Under the pieces are notes generated by a model. The model saw nothing but the letters and a program-made list of their open reading frames with translations. It searched no databases and was not told the origin of the DNA. A stretch of 64,000 bases of DNA from Opisthorchis felineus (lineage: Eukaryota > Platyhelminthes > Trematoda > Opisthorchiida > Opisthorchiidae). The DNA is taken from assembly GCA_004794785.1 (NCBI GenBank), contig SJOL01006478.1, positions 439,222 to 503,221 on the forward strand. The letters are read 5' to 3'. Both the position numbers and the translations under genes were made by a program. Positions 10,758 to 25,624 of this stretch are shown one piece after another (position 1 is the stretch's first letter; every line of letters starts with the position of its first letter).

Positions 10758-13229
10758 CTGAAAGCAGAAGAACGATAGAACGTTTGTGAGACTTTGCATT
10801 GTCTGGTTCTCGACTAATCATATGTACTTCCGGCAGCAAGTCAGGTTGCATTAACTGATCCATTTTCATAGGAATCTGATGTGTATTCTACCAGTTAGAT
10901 GCGGAAGTGTGCAACCATTGATGCAAATCCTGTTGCAATCTGGCGCATACTGGCATGCCTTGACTCAATTAATGTACGAACCCATCTGCATATATTCTTG
11001 TTTACTTGTTTATTTCATCGTAGGTTCACAGATTTTGTGATTTAATTTAACATTTGTCATGGAGGAAGCACCACCTTTTGCTTGTTCGCCGCAACCAGGC
11101 AATATAACTGTCAAGAATGGCAAAAACGATTGGCTAGCTGACATATAAGTATTTGATTTAGCTTACCGGCTTTTGTTACGTTAATGTAGCAAACATAATC
11201 TTGGATAAACCCTTCTAAAAATGCTTGTTTTTCATGTTTGGTATTGAAAATGAATACGTCACAGACTAAATTATTCGTTGATACCGACTTGTTTAACAAG
11301 ATCTCTTTCTCCCTACTAAAAAGACCTCATATCAGAGGAGATATTGGATAGTTTTCTATCCAACCCCTGTGGCCTGAGGTCAGTCTATTCTAGCTCTGGT
11401 AGACAGGGTCGTGCTTGCGAGCCAGTGCCACGAGATATCAGTGCTTCATCTAGAGTTTCCTTATGTTTGCTATGGTTGATTGTGTATTTATTTATAGATG
11501 TTTTGGATAATAAAATATTATTTAACTACATTCAGTAGTCACTTGTCTATCAACGGGGTCCTTAGCACCGGATGGAATCAGTGCCAAAGTTGACAAAAGC
11601 TGAATAATGTTATCTTTTGTGCACATAAAATTCGTTGTTACATCTCAATTAATGTCAAACTCGTGAGTATTGTGAATTATTTCCAGGCTGATCACATAGC
11701 TGAATGGAACTTCCTTCATCAGGCATGAAAATCTCTCGAATTGATCCCTAGTCCAGGAAGGACGATCGATAACCATGGAATATCATTCTTTGCGTTATTG
11801 AGTAGTGTTCTAAATGCAACGTTCTGTAATAAATAATCCACTATTATAGATTCATTCATCGATAAAAGAATAATCTTCTAAAGTACACAGTAATTATGTT
11901 TATTTCACGCTGCCAAAATGCATTTAGAGAAGTCAAAAAATTAATCCAACTACACACAGTCCCAATTCGGATTCATCCAGTTTCAATTTAGCAATCGAGC
12001 TATTTTAATGCCTACTGTAATTTTATGTGTAACAAGCGACGAAATTGGTACAAACTGATACAATACACTTTTGAAACGCATCACTGATTATTATGGAATT
12101 TCGACGATTCGGTCAAACCCAGCTGCCCCTACCAGCTATAGAGGCTAAGACGCAATCGTCAGTCCATCAAATGCATGGAACAGAACGATGAAGTTGTCAA
12201 TGCTTTCAAGCAGAACGATAACAGATCTTCTGCGTGCTTGCCAGAATCACAAACAAGTGCTGTTTTCCAAAGCAAATGTGGATGGAGGACTAGTTTGGTT
12301 TGTTTCAAATTTCAATGATCCGGAACAGAACAAGACTGGTTTCTGCTTACTTCTGTTGCATTCAATCATCAGAGTTATTTGGATTGGCTAATTCATCTGC
12401 ATAGGAAAACATTTTGTAGTGCCAAAATAGTAGAATTTCTTGTTTTCAAAGTCAAATTACTATCAGAAAATTCCCGTCAAAATGTACCCTCCATCTAAGC
12501 CTACATTCACTGATCACGTTATCACTTTAGGACTGCATAGAATTCTATAATATCCTGTAGGAGAATAGCTCACTTATCATTAAAGAAATAATCTAGTAGC
12601 ATCACTCTTTGTTTTCGCTCCTTTTTGGTCAATTAGACTGCCTATCTGACAGCATAGGCTTATCTATCAGATACTGATAACATCATTTACGTAAGATTGT
12701 TCTGTCATCCTTTATCAATTTTCATAAGGATCGCAAGAACTGTGTTGTCAATTGTTTTGTCGCACCAAGAATTCTGTGGTCAGCCATCTACTCTAAGAGT
12801 AGAATCTAAGTAATTTCCATCACGAGCGCCCTCGGTCCTTGCCACTTCGGTATAGGCTGCACGGCCGTCCTTATTCTGTAATTCAGTCAATATATTTCGA
12901 CATTAGGTTCTTAAATCAGTCTGTGAACTGGTCAACTCATAAATTGCCTGGGTTGGTTTCCAGTTTCTGAATGCAAGCTGTCGTACCCAGTGGGATAGAA
13001 TTTATCCCAACCACGGTGAGCTTGGTTTGCTCCCGCATCTGCTAAGCTACACCGTGCGTATATACGTGAACTCAGTGCAGCTGGAAATGCCTTTCTAAAG
13101 TTATGCGGGCACACTATTCTAGTGAAGCTAATACGCTGGGCAGACTTCAAGACTTGCGGGCAATTTGGTGTTCATTCAGAATGTGAATTAGATGGGAACA
13201 AGGGGGATCGGTAGTGGGGAATCAGCAGA

Positions 13230-13290
13230 GTTGGTGATGGACTGTCGATACGTTTTCAGCAACCTCGTAATTAGTGTTCTATGTCATTAA
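13230..13290 (+). repeat. Possible HHR-B remnant
   Basis: The segment GACTGTCGATACGTTTTC followed by AGCAACCTCGTAATTAGTG matches the end of family HHR-B, downstream of its ribozyme core. The core itself is not recognisable. Confidence 0.4.
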
Positions 13291-13834
13291 CTGCTTCACT
13301 TCTTGGATCATCCATTCTGTCCCCTATTTTACCTTTGAAGTAGGTATTTGAACACTCTGATCGAAGCTCTCTGGTGATATAAAGGCATTTCCCACTTTTC
13401 GCCAAACTAGGAGCGGAGCTCAACAGGAACCTTGGGCAACCGGTTTTTCTTTCTCACACCAGTATTATATTATACGCCGGTGCGAGCTTTTTGGCATGAA
13501 CTCCGAAGTTCGTTCATTGGCTGGGGTCTAGCAGCAATAGTCTGGTGGTACCTAGCATGGCGTGCGACGCTGCTACTCGCCAGCAGCCAATCAGGGGCGG
13601 CCAACAAAAAACTGAACCAATGGGCATGTGGCTAAACAATCGGATAACGTACACTATAGGGTCCAAGTGCTAGACAGCATGTACGGCCCTGAATAACAAT
13701 ATTTGAACGCCTGTCTGTTAAACATATTCCCACCTTTTTCAAGCCTTTCCATCTAAAAGTCATGAACACAATCTTCATTTCAGTGGTAATGGTCAACTTA
13801 TTTCCCTGGAACGGATTGATCGATAACACGCCCA

Positions 13835-14195
13835 TAATTTTCAATAGAGATTTCTTCCTTTCAGTGAAGCCAATCTATGCTGAAAAGCCGAGAAACGCAG
13901 TACACCCGTTTCATTCTTGTTGGGAATCATCGACAATGTGCTTCTCACAAAATACAGAGATTAGAATCGATGACCACCAGATCAATGGGTGAACACTCAA
14001 CCGTTTGACCACTAGATGCCGATTAGTAGTGTAATTAGCTCTCACTCGGGCAGAACAAAGCGCCACTCATCCTTCAATCATGGAAACCGAAACACGTGGG
14101 CACGTATTGACTGGGTCCTCGGGTGTGACTACTCACAGGGGGACTTTTCACTCATCTTGTGAAATTATTCTCCCTCTGAGCTATTCACTGATGGT
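13835..14195 (-). repeat. HHR-A repeat, full-length reverse copy
   Basis: Read on the minus strand it contains, in order, a 5' segment, a tRNA-like head (around 13985-14030), a hammerhead-like region (13904-13945) and the tail. The core is damaged: the first strand reads TCGATGA rather than CTGATGA, while AATGAAAC keeps GAAA. On the plus strand the copy ends with CTTGTGAAATTATTCTCC, which matches the start of the tail module in the copy at 27990-28375. This suggests the family can occur as a head-to-tail multimer. Confidence 0.65.
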
Positions 14196-14316
14196 GGTGA
14201 GGAGATTGGTTCAACCACACTTGTTTCTATTACTAGGTCCCATATTCGCTCAGGTTATCTTGAGCTCTACTGACAGAACCATATAAGATTAATTAGGAAG
14301 GTTCGAGGGACAGGTG

Positions 14317-15205
<889 letters not shown>

Positions 15206-17634
15206 CTTCCACTGCGTGGCAGAACACTATCATATCTCTCCAATCAGCTTTGTTAGCGACGAAATGTTGCAATACGGAAAACTTATAAAGGGCATTTGTG
15301 TGAAAAAGACTGTCTGAAATGTAGCCTCTTAAAAACTCAGTGTTGGGGAAGCAACGAGCCGAAAACATAGTAGTGGAATTTCTTACAGGGCCTTGTGTAC
15401 ACGTATTTGTTTGAAGGCATTTCTGGTACGGCCACAAACGCTTGCGTCACCGAGTGCCTGAGAAAAATTTTGAACAGGCGGAAAATAATATATCTGGGGG
15501 ATGAGACGCATGTGTGCAAATGAAAACAAGACTCGTTCAAATTTCGTCTCAGGAGACAAAATTCCATTTTAAGTAGGCCAAAGAAAATGGGAAAACAGTG
15601 ATGTAAAACAAGTGGGGACACATGAGGAAACGCAACCTTACAAAGAGAATTTTAAGGACAAGAAAACCTGCATAGCTATCTAAAAAATGGTGTTTTCTAC
15701 TTTGAGAATATTGTTTCTTAGTAAGGGGACACTTGCTCTATTTATCTGAACAACAGTCATTGGGTTACTCAAGTACCAAAACAGCTGCAAACGTGAGATG
15801 GCATTGTACATTTCACTTGGATTTTATTTAAACGGTTCGGGAGGTGATTATAACAAAAAATGCCTAGCAAAAGCACTTTCTTCAGTACTTCACTCCCACC
15901 TCATTTTCTTGCATAGTCTTACTCATGCAGTCTGTCAATCGGTCTGTTCTGCTTGAAAGACTTTTCTTTAGACATGTAAATCGCTTCGTTATGTAAAAAT
16001 ATGTCCACATATGCATAGCTGTACATATGTTCCATAGGCTTCAGCGCACCTATTTCGAATATTTTCAAATTAGAACAGAAGTTTGGGTCACTTTCTCAGC
16101 TGTCCTAATGAGGCGGCCAATGATAACTCATTGAATGTTGCTCAAACACCCAGAAGTACAACTCATGAAACATACTGCTCATCCATTCTTTGGCTGGAAA
16201 ATATTATACATAATGTGGTGCTTTCTTCCAGCTGTGTTAAAACAGGTACTTTGTGATGAATAGGATGGGAGTTTTATCAACGGCAGCACATGTATATGCA
16301 GTATATTTTGTCGCCGGGAGAATTTCGTGGCACAACTTGGTCGGGTATCCTGACACTGGCGAATAAAATATCTGAGGTCTAAATTAATTACAGATTTACT
16401 GGCAGTTTCATATTTAACGTCATCGTCTGATCTAGCAATTTCACTTATTGTCACTTGCGATTGAAGGGGGGTGAACAGTTCTTCTACTGAGTCTAAAACA
16501 TTGATAAATGGTAGAAAAGCAGTTTGTACCGCAACCGCATGCAGATCGGTCAATGTGCCATTTTTTAAATTTATGTCGTCCACATCGAAAGGAACTCAAG
16601 CCAGGAAGGTTAGTGTACACGATATTTTGGGAAAATTCCAGGAAATTCTCAAGCCAAATGCTGTTTTATCCGATTCGCGCTTCATATTTAATCCAGATGA
16701 TGGACTGTCAGTTGGGAGACGTGAACCACCCTTTAACTGAGTTCTGTGAATTTGCCGCAAGCCATCCCTGCTAGACAGGAAGAAAAGGCCAGACTTCCGC
16801 CATGTGCATATATCCGGTTGTTCGCCTGCATGAAGTAATCAGTGATGGCACGGATGTTTCCCCGAAATTTCTCAAATTGCTTCCGGCAAAGAAAACATGA
16901 CATTCTTAACAGTTGAATTTTAGTCTGTTTGCTATACATTGCGGAACATTGCGGAAATGTTTCACAGTTTTGCACTCTATCAGCAAGGAAGGAAGAGAGC
17001 TAACCACACCAGAGTGAGTTCAAAATTTGCAATTTACGCAGGCAGCGATTTTTGTGTGGCCAATCTGTCAAGTTGTGACATTCATAAACGTGCACGTTTT
17101 GATCGACCCTGGTTAGCACACGTTTGTTCAAACTTATTCTGGCTTTATGAGTTATTCTTCTATTTGAGCCTGAAAAGTAGATTATAACAGGTCGTCCACC
17201 ATTCAGCTGTCACTTTCGTGTTGCATTGTGCCGGGTAAATTGGAGGATTTTCTTGAAGAAGCGAATGCTTTTCTATGATTATAAGGATGGCGGTTTTCGT
17301 GGTTTTCTTGCGTGTGAGCGAAATAAAGCATGCAGTACTCTGATCCAGCACTATCAATTGTTTACTTCAAATTAGTTCCGGCTTGGTGAATATATACTCA
17401 GTACTCAAATGGACAAACAAAAACCGGTAATCCTTCAACCCCTGTAATGAACATAGACCAAAATTTAGTACAAGTTCGGAGCAGTTGACAAAAAGCATAA
17501 TTCATGTTTGATGTTTTGAAAGGAAGCTAGAAGTACCCGTATATTCTATTAGAGGCCTTAATATTCTACCCTGAAAGTTCAGTATAAGACACATGACTTA
17601 CCGTACTGATAAAATTACTGGACACACTGTTGGT

Positions 17635-17748
17635 GGTGTGAGAAGAGTTGGGAATTTTCAGTTGAAATTTCGTCGAGTAAGTGAAGCCAGTCTATGCTGA
17701 GAAAACCGAGAAGCACACTGCAGCTGTTCCATCATTATCGATTTTCAA
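17635..17748 (-). repeat. HHR-A fragment, reverse (tail plus part of ribozyme)
   Basis: The plus strand shows the family tail in reverse, with GTGAAGCCAGTCTATGCTGA, ending in the stem III region (CAGCTGTTCCATCATT). It directly abuts a forward fragment. Confidence 0.6.
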
Positions 17749-17900
17749 TACGACCAAAACAGCTGCACAATGTTTCTCAGCTGTTCAGCGTAGATAAGCT
17801 TCAGTCACAGAAAGAAATTTCAATCGAAAATCTCTGCATCCCCTCACGCCATCAACAATCTACAGGTAACTCATAGGGAAGAATAATTTGCAAGACAACT
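17749..17900 (+). repeat. HHR-A fragment, forward (stem III plus tail)
   Basis: Begins near CCAAAACAGCTGCACAATG, continues through TTCAGCGTAGATAAGCTTC, and ends with the AATAATTTGCAAGACAACTG module. With 17635-17748 it forms an inverted pair around a short centre. Confidence 0.6.
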
Positions 17901-17904
17901 GAAG

Positions 17905-17985
17905 CTTCGAGCTGAGACCTCGTCACTCGAGAATCAATTCAATTCTTGACCACTTGATGTGGATTCCAATACTGAGAGATTGGTG
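17905..17985 (-). repeat. HHR-A tRNA-like head fragment, reverse
   Basis: On the minus strand it reads GTGGTCAAGAATTG (A-box-like) followed by GGTCTCAGCTCGAAGC (B-box-like). No ribozyme is attached in the expected position. Confidence 0.4.
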
Positions 17986-18029
17986 GCTTATGTTTAATTG
18001 TCTAAGTGCGACCTAATCGTAAGAAACTG

Positions 18030-18225
18030 ATCACCCGCTCATAGCCGAAAGGTTAAGTGCTCAGACTACTTGACGGAAGTTTGAGGGTTCAAAACTTCCT
18101 GCAATATCATCAGATGTTCTGACGACTACCAACAGGAATGCAAAAGCTGTGCAGTGCTTCTTGGCTCTTGAGCCAAAATCGGCTACAGTTACAGCACGAA
18201 ATTTCAATGAACGAACTCAGACTAA
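18030..18225 (+). repeat. HHR-A repeat, forward, with tRNA-like head
   Basis: The head has an A-box-like TAGCCGAAAGGTTAAGTGCT and a B-box-like GAGGGTTCAAAACTTCC. A damaged hammerhead region follows (TTCTGACGACTACCAACAGG, then AATGCAAAAGCTGTGCAGTG), so the GAAA strand is lost. The tail follows. It lies head-to-head with the reverse pieces to its left. Confidence 0.65.
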
Positions 18226-18689
18226 ACCTGTTACTTTTGTTAGTATCCAGTTTAAACGGAGGTACTGTCGGCAGCAAAAGTGATATATAATGAAAGTCTA
18301 GCATCACTAATTCGCGTTCTAGGTAACCTAAATTGAAGTCGTGCTTATTCAGTCGCGATAAAATGAAACTCCATTACCTTAGCTTTGAGATGATACCTGA
18401 TTTTTCCACGGTCTAACAAATTTGCATAGTGAAAAATGTTTGCCAGGTGAAAATCATTTAACTCGATCCCCTATTGGAGGAAACCCTTGAAGAGAAAATT
18501 CTATAAGAACAAGTGACTTTCCTTAGTTCCAATTCCACTGAATTTAAATGCCTTCTTCAGACAAAAAACTCTGCGCATGAAAATGCTGGGTTAAAGGGGG
18601 GGCTGGGACATTTTTATATTTTGGACCATCGATGTCGCAGAAATGTCGGTGGAATCGACTGAAACCAGCAAATTTGGATTGAGGTGATC

Positions 18690-19035
18690 AGAGTATAGGT
18701 TTTTTGATGAAGGGAACAGTAACTGACCCAGAAAGTGTATCAAGCTAAGGTGGCTGGGCCATGTGTTACGCATACCAAGGTACAGCCTGCCGAGACAAGT
18801 GCAGTATTCCGTGCCTAATTTCGGGTGGTGGAAACCTGGTAGGCAGACAGAATTTGACATGACAGAAGGAAATGACGAACGCCACAAATCGTTTGGGTGC
18901 TGCTGGTGCTGTTCGCCTTCCAGGATGTGTCCACGCGACCCGCCCTGTGGTTTGTTTGAGATACTAAATACTGTGGCGCATAACCGACGTCAGTAACATT
19001 CGTGCTATCAGTTTCTATCCAGATTGGCTGAATGT
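18690..19035 (+). pseudogene. LINE fragment: C-terminal end of endonuclease-reverse transcriptase
   Basis: A plus-strand frame reads LRWLGHVLRIPRYSLPRQV from about 18744, the hallmark segment near the C-terminus of non-LTR retrotransposon polyproteins common in flukes and tapeworms. About 35 codons later the frame shifts. A second frame gives GAVRLPG and another gives CPRDPPCGLFEILNTVAHNR, matching the closing GWGPRDxxxxWLETLxDMAxNRxQW motif. No RT catalytic domain is present, so this is a 5'-truncated dead copy. It lies in the stomatin intron in the opposite orientation to the gene. Confidence 0.75.
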
Positions 19036-22000
19036 TGATGCACCTTGGGTGTTTATTGTAGGATAGCCCCGATCGAGTAGATTAACATTCTTGTGCGCGG
19101 AACACGAGTGTTTTCATCTGGTCTTGCTGTCATTGATAATGATGAAGATGTTGATTTGTCTGGACCACGAAGTCGACTTTGGAACTTCGGTAGTAGGTTA
19201 GAAAATTAGAATTATGAAAAACAAATGTTCCAGATTCCCAGAATGATGCTGGCTATTCACAGCATTCATTTGTGCTATGGGTTTATGGTTATTAATCACT
19301 GGTTCCTTGAGAAATAACTGTAATTTGTGGTGCAAGCAAAAACACTTGAGTTTTACTGCTGCCACTGGGAGAATGTGATCAGCTGTGACATTTCCTAGTG
19401 CAGGCCTGTAGAGTCGGCCACACGAGTGAGCCCACTCAACCGATGGTTTACAGTGGCTTTAGAGTGAAGGTAAAGCTCGACGATGTGTCCCACCCAGTTT
19501 TTTAAGGGGCCATCCAAAAATAGAAAATCTAATCTCCAGCGCTTCCGTTAAATTTTGTTGAATTGATATTCTCAAACACACAAGTTTCGTAAAGGCTTCC
19601 ATCGAACTAGACACGTCTTTGCCAAAAGTCAGGACCAGGAAAAGTAGGCATCAAGTGACCAGCAAGTTTTTCAATCCTATCAACTGGCCTATTGGAAAAA
19701 CGCAAAGCAATTTGCTCTTTCGTTTTCTGGTATTTTGAAAGATCTTGAACTCTAATTTCACAGAGTCCAAGAAATCAAAACAACTAAAATCCCATCAGCG
19801 ATTATTTTTACATTTTGCCAGAAATAAAGAATGTCGAGTTTTTCCTTAGAATTTCTATTCTTCTGAAAAATAATGAGAAAGTGCGTTTTGCTGCCATTTT
19901 CTCGGGAGTCAAAACGTTCTTTTCGTTTTCTATGCGTAATCGTCTATGCATCTTTCACCGGACACCGAAGGTAGCCTGCCAGATGTGACATGAACCTCCG
20001 CATCCACAGATGTGAAACAGTCTGGTGTGCAATCAGATACCAGTGTTCCCTACTTTTTCGGGTAGTCGATTTATTATCCATGCTGATAGTGTCTCATCAC
20101 GCACTTTGTTCAAACGACAGAACGGTATGTTTGAAAGGAGCTGATACTGGAGTTCTTTGCTATCCCACGACCGTATGACGCGAACTTTTTCCCACGAAAT
20201 AGCTATCGGATCAGATTATACGTGGTCTAGCTGATAATACTGATTAATTCTGGTCCCAAAAGTTCCATTTTGAACAACACAGCATGGATGACGTTAACTT
20301 TTTACGGTCTTTCACAATCCGAATCAAACGTCTCTACAGGAAGGATAGCAACGATTAAAATAAATATGGCTTCAGTTGGATTGTAATTTAAATTCTTGCG
20401 GTGAATGAGAGCCAGATGTGGACAGAAGCTGACCATATAACTGATTAGGCGATAACATTTGTAAAAAATGTTTTTGAGCACAAAATCATGTCCTGTGATG
20501 TGTAACTTGACTTGGTATCTCTCGGTGACGAACAGGCTAAAAACTAGTTCAGTCTAACGACACTCAATATAATTCTCATGTCAAATAACAGAAAGACTTT
20601 CGAGACAGCGCCCGAAACCTACGTTGAATAGATCAGACTGTTGGAGGGGAAATAACCAATGTTTCTTTGTAACTTCTTGAGTGGCCGATGTACTTTGTTC
20701 GCTTTACCGTGTTAGTTAGGTCTTTGCTAAAGGCATCCACTGTTTTTAGGTACGCAAGTCTATTCACAAGATCCCCCAGAAGGGTACATCCCGCACTCAT
20801 GGGCATTTAGGGTCTCCTGACGGATGTCACCTGTTTGACTGTGTGAGCTACTGTGGCCACTTTCATATGACGCTCTGTTTTAGTAAATTGGCCAAAACGG
20901 AGTCATTTACGTTGTAACGTTGTATACTATTGATGAAACACGGGAGTAGCGTCTAGTCAAATATGAACGACCCGCCCCTGATGGAAGTGTGTGATGGAAA
21001 TTATCGAAACACTTGGCAGTGTTTTTCGTTATTGTTTAGTATTCAGACAAAGTTCAAACAAAGTTCAAACTTCCGTGCAAATTAAGTTCTTACCTTCGTG
21101 TCTGATACGTTATAGTTGCTCATTCATGTCTGTCAGTAAGAACCTCCTTGCTCGAAGGCGCTCTTCCTTTCAATGGTATTATTTTTGCCGACAGACACTC
21201 ACTTGGACAGCTTTGACGTTGTCTTTCTAACATAAATTTCTCCGCAAAAACGAATAAACTATGGCATTTCTACGACTTTCTTGCTTATCGGCGTGACATT
21301 TCTTCGAATTTGCATGACCCAGGTTTATGTACTTACTTATGGAAAATTATTCCTGATGAACACGTTTAGAGCTTATTGCAAAATTAATCATTTGGTTTCA
21401 ACAATAGTTAATTTGAATCCAGCGATAAGCTTTCCAACACCAAACTGTTGCAAATTCATCTCCTTAAAATCGACAAGTTGGAGTTGTGTGCGAGCATTTT
21501 CGGTTCTATGCACCAGTTTGGTGTAATCTATTGCAATACCCCTAAGCGCATTTCCCCTAAATCAAGGTGTAAAAATATCAAAAGATGGCACTGCTGCTTT
21601 GTGTCTACGAAAAAATCACTAAAAAATATCGCTAGATTACTGATGCAAGTGGTCATAAAATATTCTATCCTACATTCCGTTACACCAAATAACGCTCAGG
21701 TGACCATCAGACATGCTGTTCCGTACTTACAAAAAGCAGTCTGTGACATTCTGTCAGCATTAAAAATTCAATACACCCGCGCGATCGACTGCTGATGCAT
21801 ATCCCGGTTTATATAATCGACGAAATTGCAGCATCTGGCAGGTGAGTATATTTCCCTTAAAAAGTCGCCCTGGGAAGGATGTAAGATATATGGGAAGAGG
21901 ACACGCGACGACTACTGAAAACTTATTGAGCAGTATGTATGATTATTTCTATTTATCATGGTACCGGATTTGACGATGCTGATTAAATGCCAATTATTTC

Positions 22001-22444
22001 CAACAGGAAAAAACAGCTTCAAATTGCTTTGCGGCAATGAGACACGAAAAACATAGCAAAGTGGTCACGGGTTCTCGTTAATTTGAAGATAATTTTAAGA
22101 GTACTTCAAATGTATTCAAATCAGACCTGGTCCACTTGCACAAGAATGATTTGTTTTGTGGCAGGACGTATGAACAGACAATTCCGACTGATCAATGTTT
22201 GACGAAGAGTGAACACAGTCACAAGAATTACCCGTTTTCTGTGAGGGGTGTTCAAAAGTACACACCCGTTCACATTTTCAAGGTGGAAGTTTATGAAATC
22301 CAATAACCACAACATGCTTAACGATGAACTTTTACGGGCAGCATTTAGGGCGAGAAGAACAGCAACAAAACCCTACAATTACTTCTTATCAGCAATTTTA
22401 TAATCACTTTATGTAGTTCCACAGAGCTTTTTGTTCAAATGAAA

Positions 22445-22495
22445 CTGGCTGATGAATCCCAACAAGATGGAAACAAGGAAATCGCGGTCTCTGGA
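22445..22495 (+). ncRNA. Weak hammerhead-like core (degenerate)
   Basis: CTGATGA at 22449-22455 is followed by ATCCCAACAAGATG and GAAA at 22470-22473, with the middle resembling HHR-A and Sm-alpha-type stem II. A GTC at 22487-22489 is followed by a CTGGATT segment like that after the Sm-alpha cleavage site. Stem I does not close and stem III is interrupted. It could be chance or a very old copy. Confidence 0.25.
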
Positions 22496-23794
22496 TTGAG
22501 TGCACCTTGATGTCGTCCATTGTGCCATCGTTCCGATCTTTTCCCAGCTCCCCACCCGTACAATGCAATAAATGAATACCTTTCTTTTTATTTTCCCCTT
22601 CTGTTCTGGCCCAACTTTCTTGTCTCTTGCAGAGGCTGACAAATAAAGTGGAGCTGCACATCTCTATCCAGGAATTTCGGACTACCAGCCTCTCTTCCAG
22701 TTGATATACTTTCACTCTGCTTCTTTTTCCATCTTTGGAAATGGTAGCCCGGCTCTTGACTGAAAGGTTTTACAGGCGGGCCTTCCAACAACGTCATTTT
22801 TGTATCCTCATTTCAACATTTCACGTCAGTCCGTCTCTCATATTAGGGTGTTCGGTCTTTTTCAAGGGATGACGGGGCGCTAAAACTATGTTCAGTCAAC
22901 TGAGCGGTGTAAACGTTTATGTACAAAGCTCGTTCTACGAAATTCTCTCTTTTTATCTGCGGATCGATGAATTTGAGAGACGTACAAGATCCTGTCAGTG
23001 AAATTCGATTGGTCATGAAATGTTTAAAAAAAGGGCCGGTCATCAAGTTATCCACAAACTATTAATTGAAATATACTTTGGATTTGGGATGAGTGAAACG
23101 GACGTATGCTGAAACCGCTTAAAAGGTTGCAGCCAACTGTCCTGTGCTCTCAACGTGTACTTGGGTTCCGAGAATCACGGATACAAATTGATTAAGACTG
23201 TCCTGCACGAAAACGCGTACATTTCGCTCAGCCAAGCCCAAGCATCTACAGCTACTTTAATAATGGTTTTGATGAGCACTAACCGCTTACGAATGCGGTT
23301 TTCGAGAGCCGGTCGACAAAGGTCAGCCCAAAACTGATCAGTTGGTTCTAAGAATTATCAATGGCAGGTATGTGGTGAAAGGCCTAGTCGTTATGATCTG
23401 ATCCATTCACGATCCTTCTGCCTAAACCTTGTCCAAACCTTAAAACTCGTTTTGATTTGCTCTTATCAGTTTTTCTTTTTGACTTTGTCGGTTGTGTTCG
23501 ATTGTTCTAACTTTCCTGATTGGTAAACTTAAACACATGGATCGACAAGAAGAAAAACCTGGCAAGCAAATTGGCTTGGTCTTAAAGCCCTACCATCCAG
23601 CTTTTTCTGGGACAAATACACTACTGAGACAAAAGCGACTTCATCTTCTCCCGCCAAATACGTGTGTCCCTCGCTATTAGAGGCACCTACGTTGTCAGGG
23701 GAGCAGAGCAAATGAAAGCTAAGTACGCTACAATTTCCCTTCTCCGGGTCACTTCTGAACAATAGAATTCTTAGCGCTCAGGTGTAATTACCCT

Positions 23795-23965
23795 TCATTG
23801 TCTAGCTGCCATCCTTCCCAAAAAAAGAACTTGGGCTGAGATACTATCAGGCTGTCCAAGTCTGGACAGCAGTAGCTGAGATACTAAGGGTAGGTCTGAA
23901 CCATGGAACTCCGGTCCAACAAGAGCGCTCCGTAACCACCGCGCTACCGTAGGCTCTCTACCCTG
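23795..23965 (-). repeat. tRNA-like SINE head, reverse
   Basis: On the minus strand, TAGCGCGGTGGTTACGGAGC resembles an A-box region and CCATGGTTCAGACCTACC a B-box region, at tRNA-like spacing. The arms do not fold into a canonical tRNA, so it is a tRNA-derived repeat rather than a functional gene. No hammerhead core was seen downstream. Confidence 0.5.
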
Positions 23966-25624
23966 GGTTAATTGCATTTTTCGAAGTGTCAGAAATATGA
24001 ATAATTTTATTTTGTCTATTGCTTGCCATGAGGAGCATTAGGTGTCCTAGTAGTTCAGTAGAATCGATTAGCACCAGCCTCTTTTCTAGGGAATTTTAAG
24101 TGAGTGTTCAGGAAACATACCACATCACATAAGGTAGTACAGCCAGGATGAGGCAACAAATTTCAATTTCACAGTTCAATTCTATAAGTCCATGTACGAG
24201 GTTCCTAGGATAAGACATAAAAAAGACTGTGACAAACTCGGCAAATCACTTTTGTGTTTATTGTCGGTTGTAATGTATGCACTCAAGCACTAAGGGAATC
24301 CTTCATCTAGTATAACGTTTTAAACAATTTCCTTTTATAGTACAACCACTCTGCCCAAGGCAACACCAGACTCAACATTACAGATCGGAAGTGTGGTGGG
24401 AAATTTTATCAAACTGTGAAAACACGTCGGTGGAGAAGTTAAACGCCCAAGCAAAAGTGAGATTTTCTCTCGCCTAAAGACACGACTCAGTCAGAGGGTT
24501 TTCCACATTTGAGACATTGTGCGCCTACGTACAGTGAAACGGTGGTATATAAAAAACGTTGCGATATAGCGTATCTTGAAATGGCTGTTCTAGGAGAGTG
24601 AAGCCCTATTGCCAAGCAGCAAAATATACCCGGACCAGACAGCAACCGACTGGTGCGACGCACCCCATCGAGGATTTTTGTAGATATTGCATTGGTTACT
24701 GTTTGGCTACCTATAAAGACCCAGTTTTGGAACTTTCTGTCTTTCAAAGACGGTGCCATTATAAATTCCTGGAAGTTAAAGTCATATTTCACTGTACAAA
24801 ATGAGGGATGACTACAAACGTAGAACGAAAGATAACCTACATAAGTTTTAGATGTCCTTTTTGGAGCAAACGATTAGAAAAGGAATAATAATGCGTGGCT
24901 TGGACAGAAGAGAAGTTGGAACATCGCGTGTCCTTCCAAACCGAAGGAGGAGAGCCACTGTTGCTAGATTGACCCTACGAAACTCCCACCTCTTGTGTTA
25001 GTTAGGGCTTGACTGATCTGGCCTGTCAGGATATACTAAAGAGGGAATACTTGACGATTCCACCAAAGGAACGCAAATGATCGTCGATTAGATATCAAGT
25101 TGAGTTATGGTGAAAGCATTAAAAGTGCATTAGAATAACCAGGAAAGTGAGACAATCAAGTGGTATTTAGGAAGCGCTGGCTCGCCAAACTTGTGCAGTT
25201 AAAAACACTGTCTTTCTTCAACTATAATGACGTAGAAATTCTGCCAGTGTCTGGATAACGAAAAGACACTAACAGCCCTCACCAGATTGCTTTCAAGTTC
25301 AGCGGATAAAAGGCATCAAGTTATTGTTTTTTTAATGCTCACTATCCTACTGTATTTCTCAAATTCGTTTTTGTTCTGCCGAAGCCTCCTAATCTCTTTG
25401 TGAATGTACCTCAGAAACGTGTAATAATACCAACGTACAGCACCGCCCATGAGCAAACGTTCTGCTCCAGAAGGTTGGTGCTAGAATCCTCACAAAAGAT
25501 TACCAAAAAACTGATACCTCAACTTCCGTCAACTCCAACCATGTAATAAAAAACGCGTGTTGTTCTCAGTTAATGCTTAAAGCGATTGTACACAGACTGA
25601 ACGTCCACGGAAAGTCATTAACTA

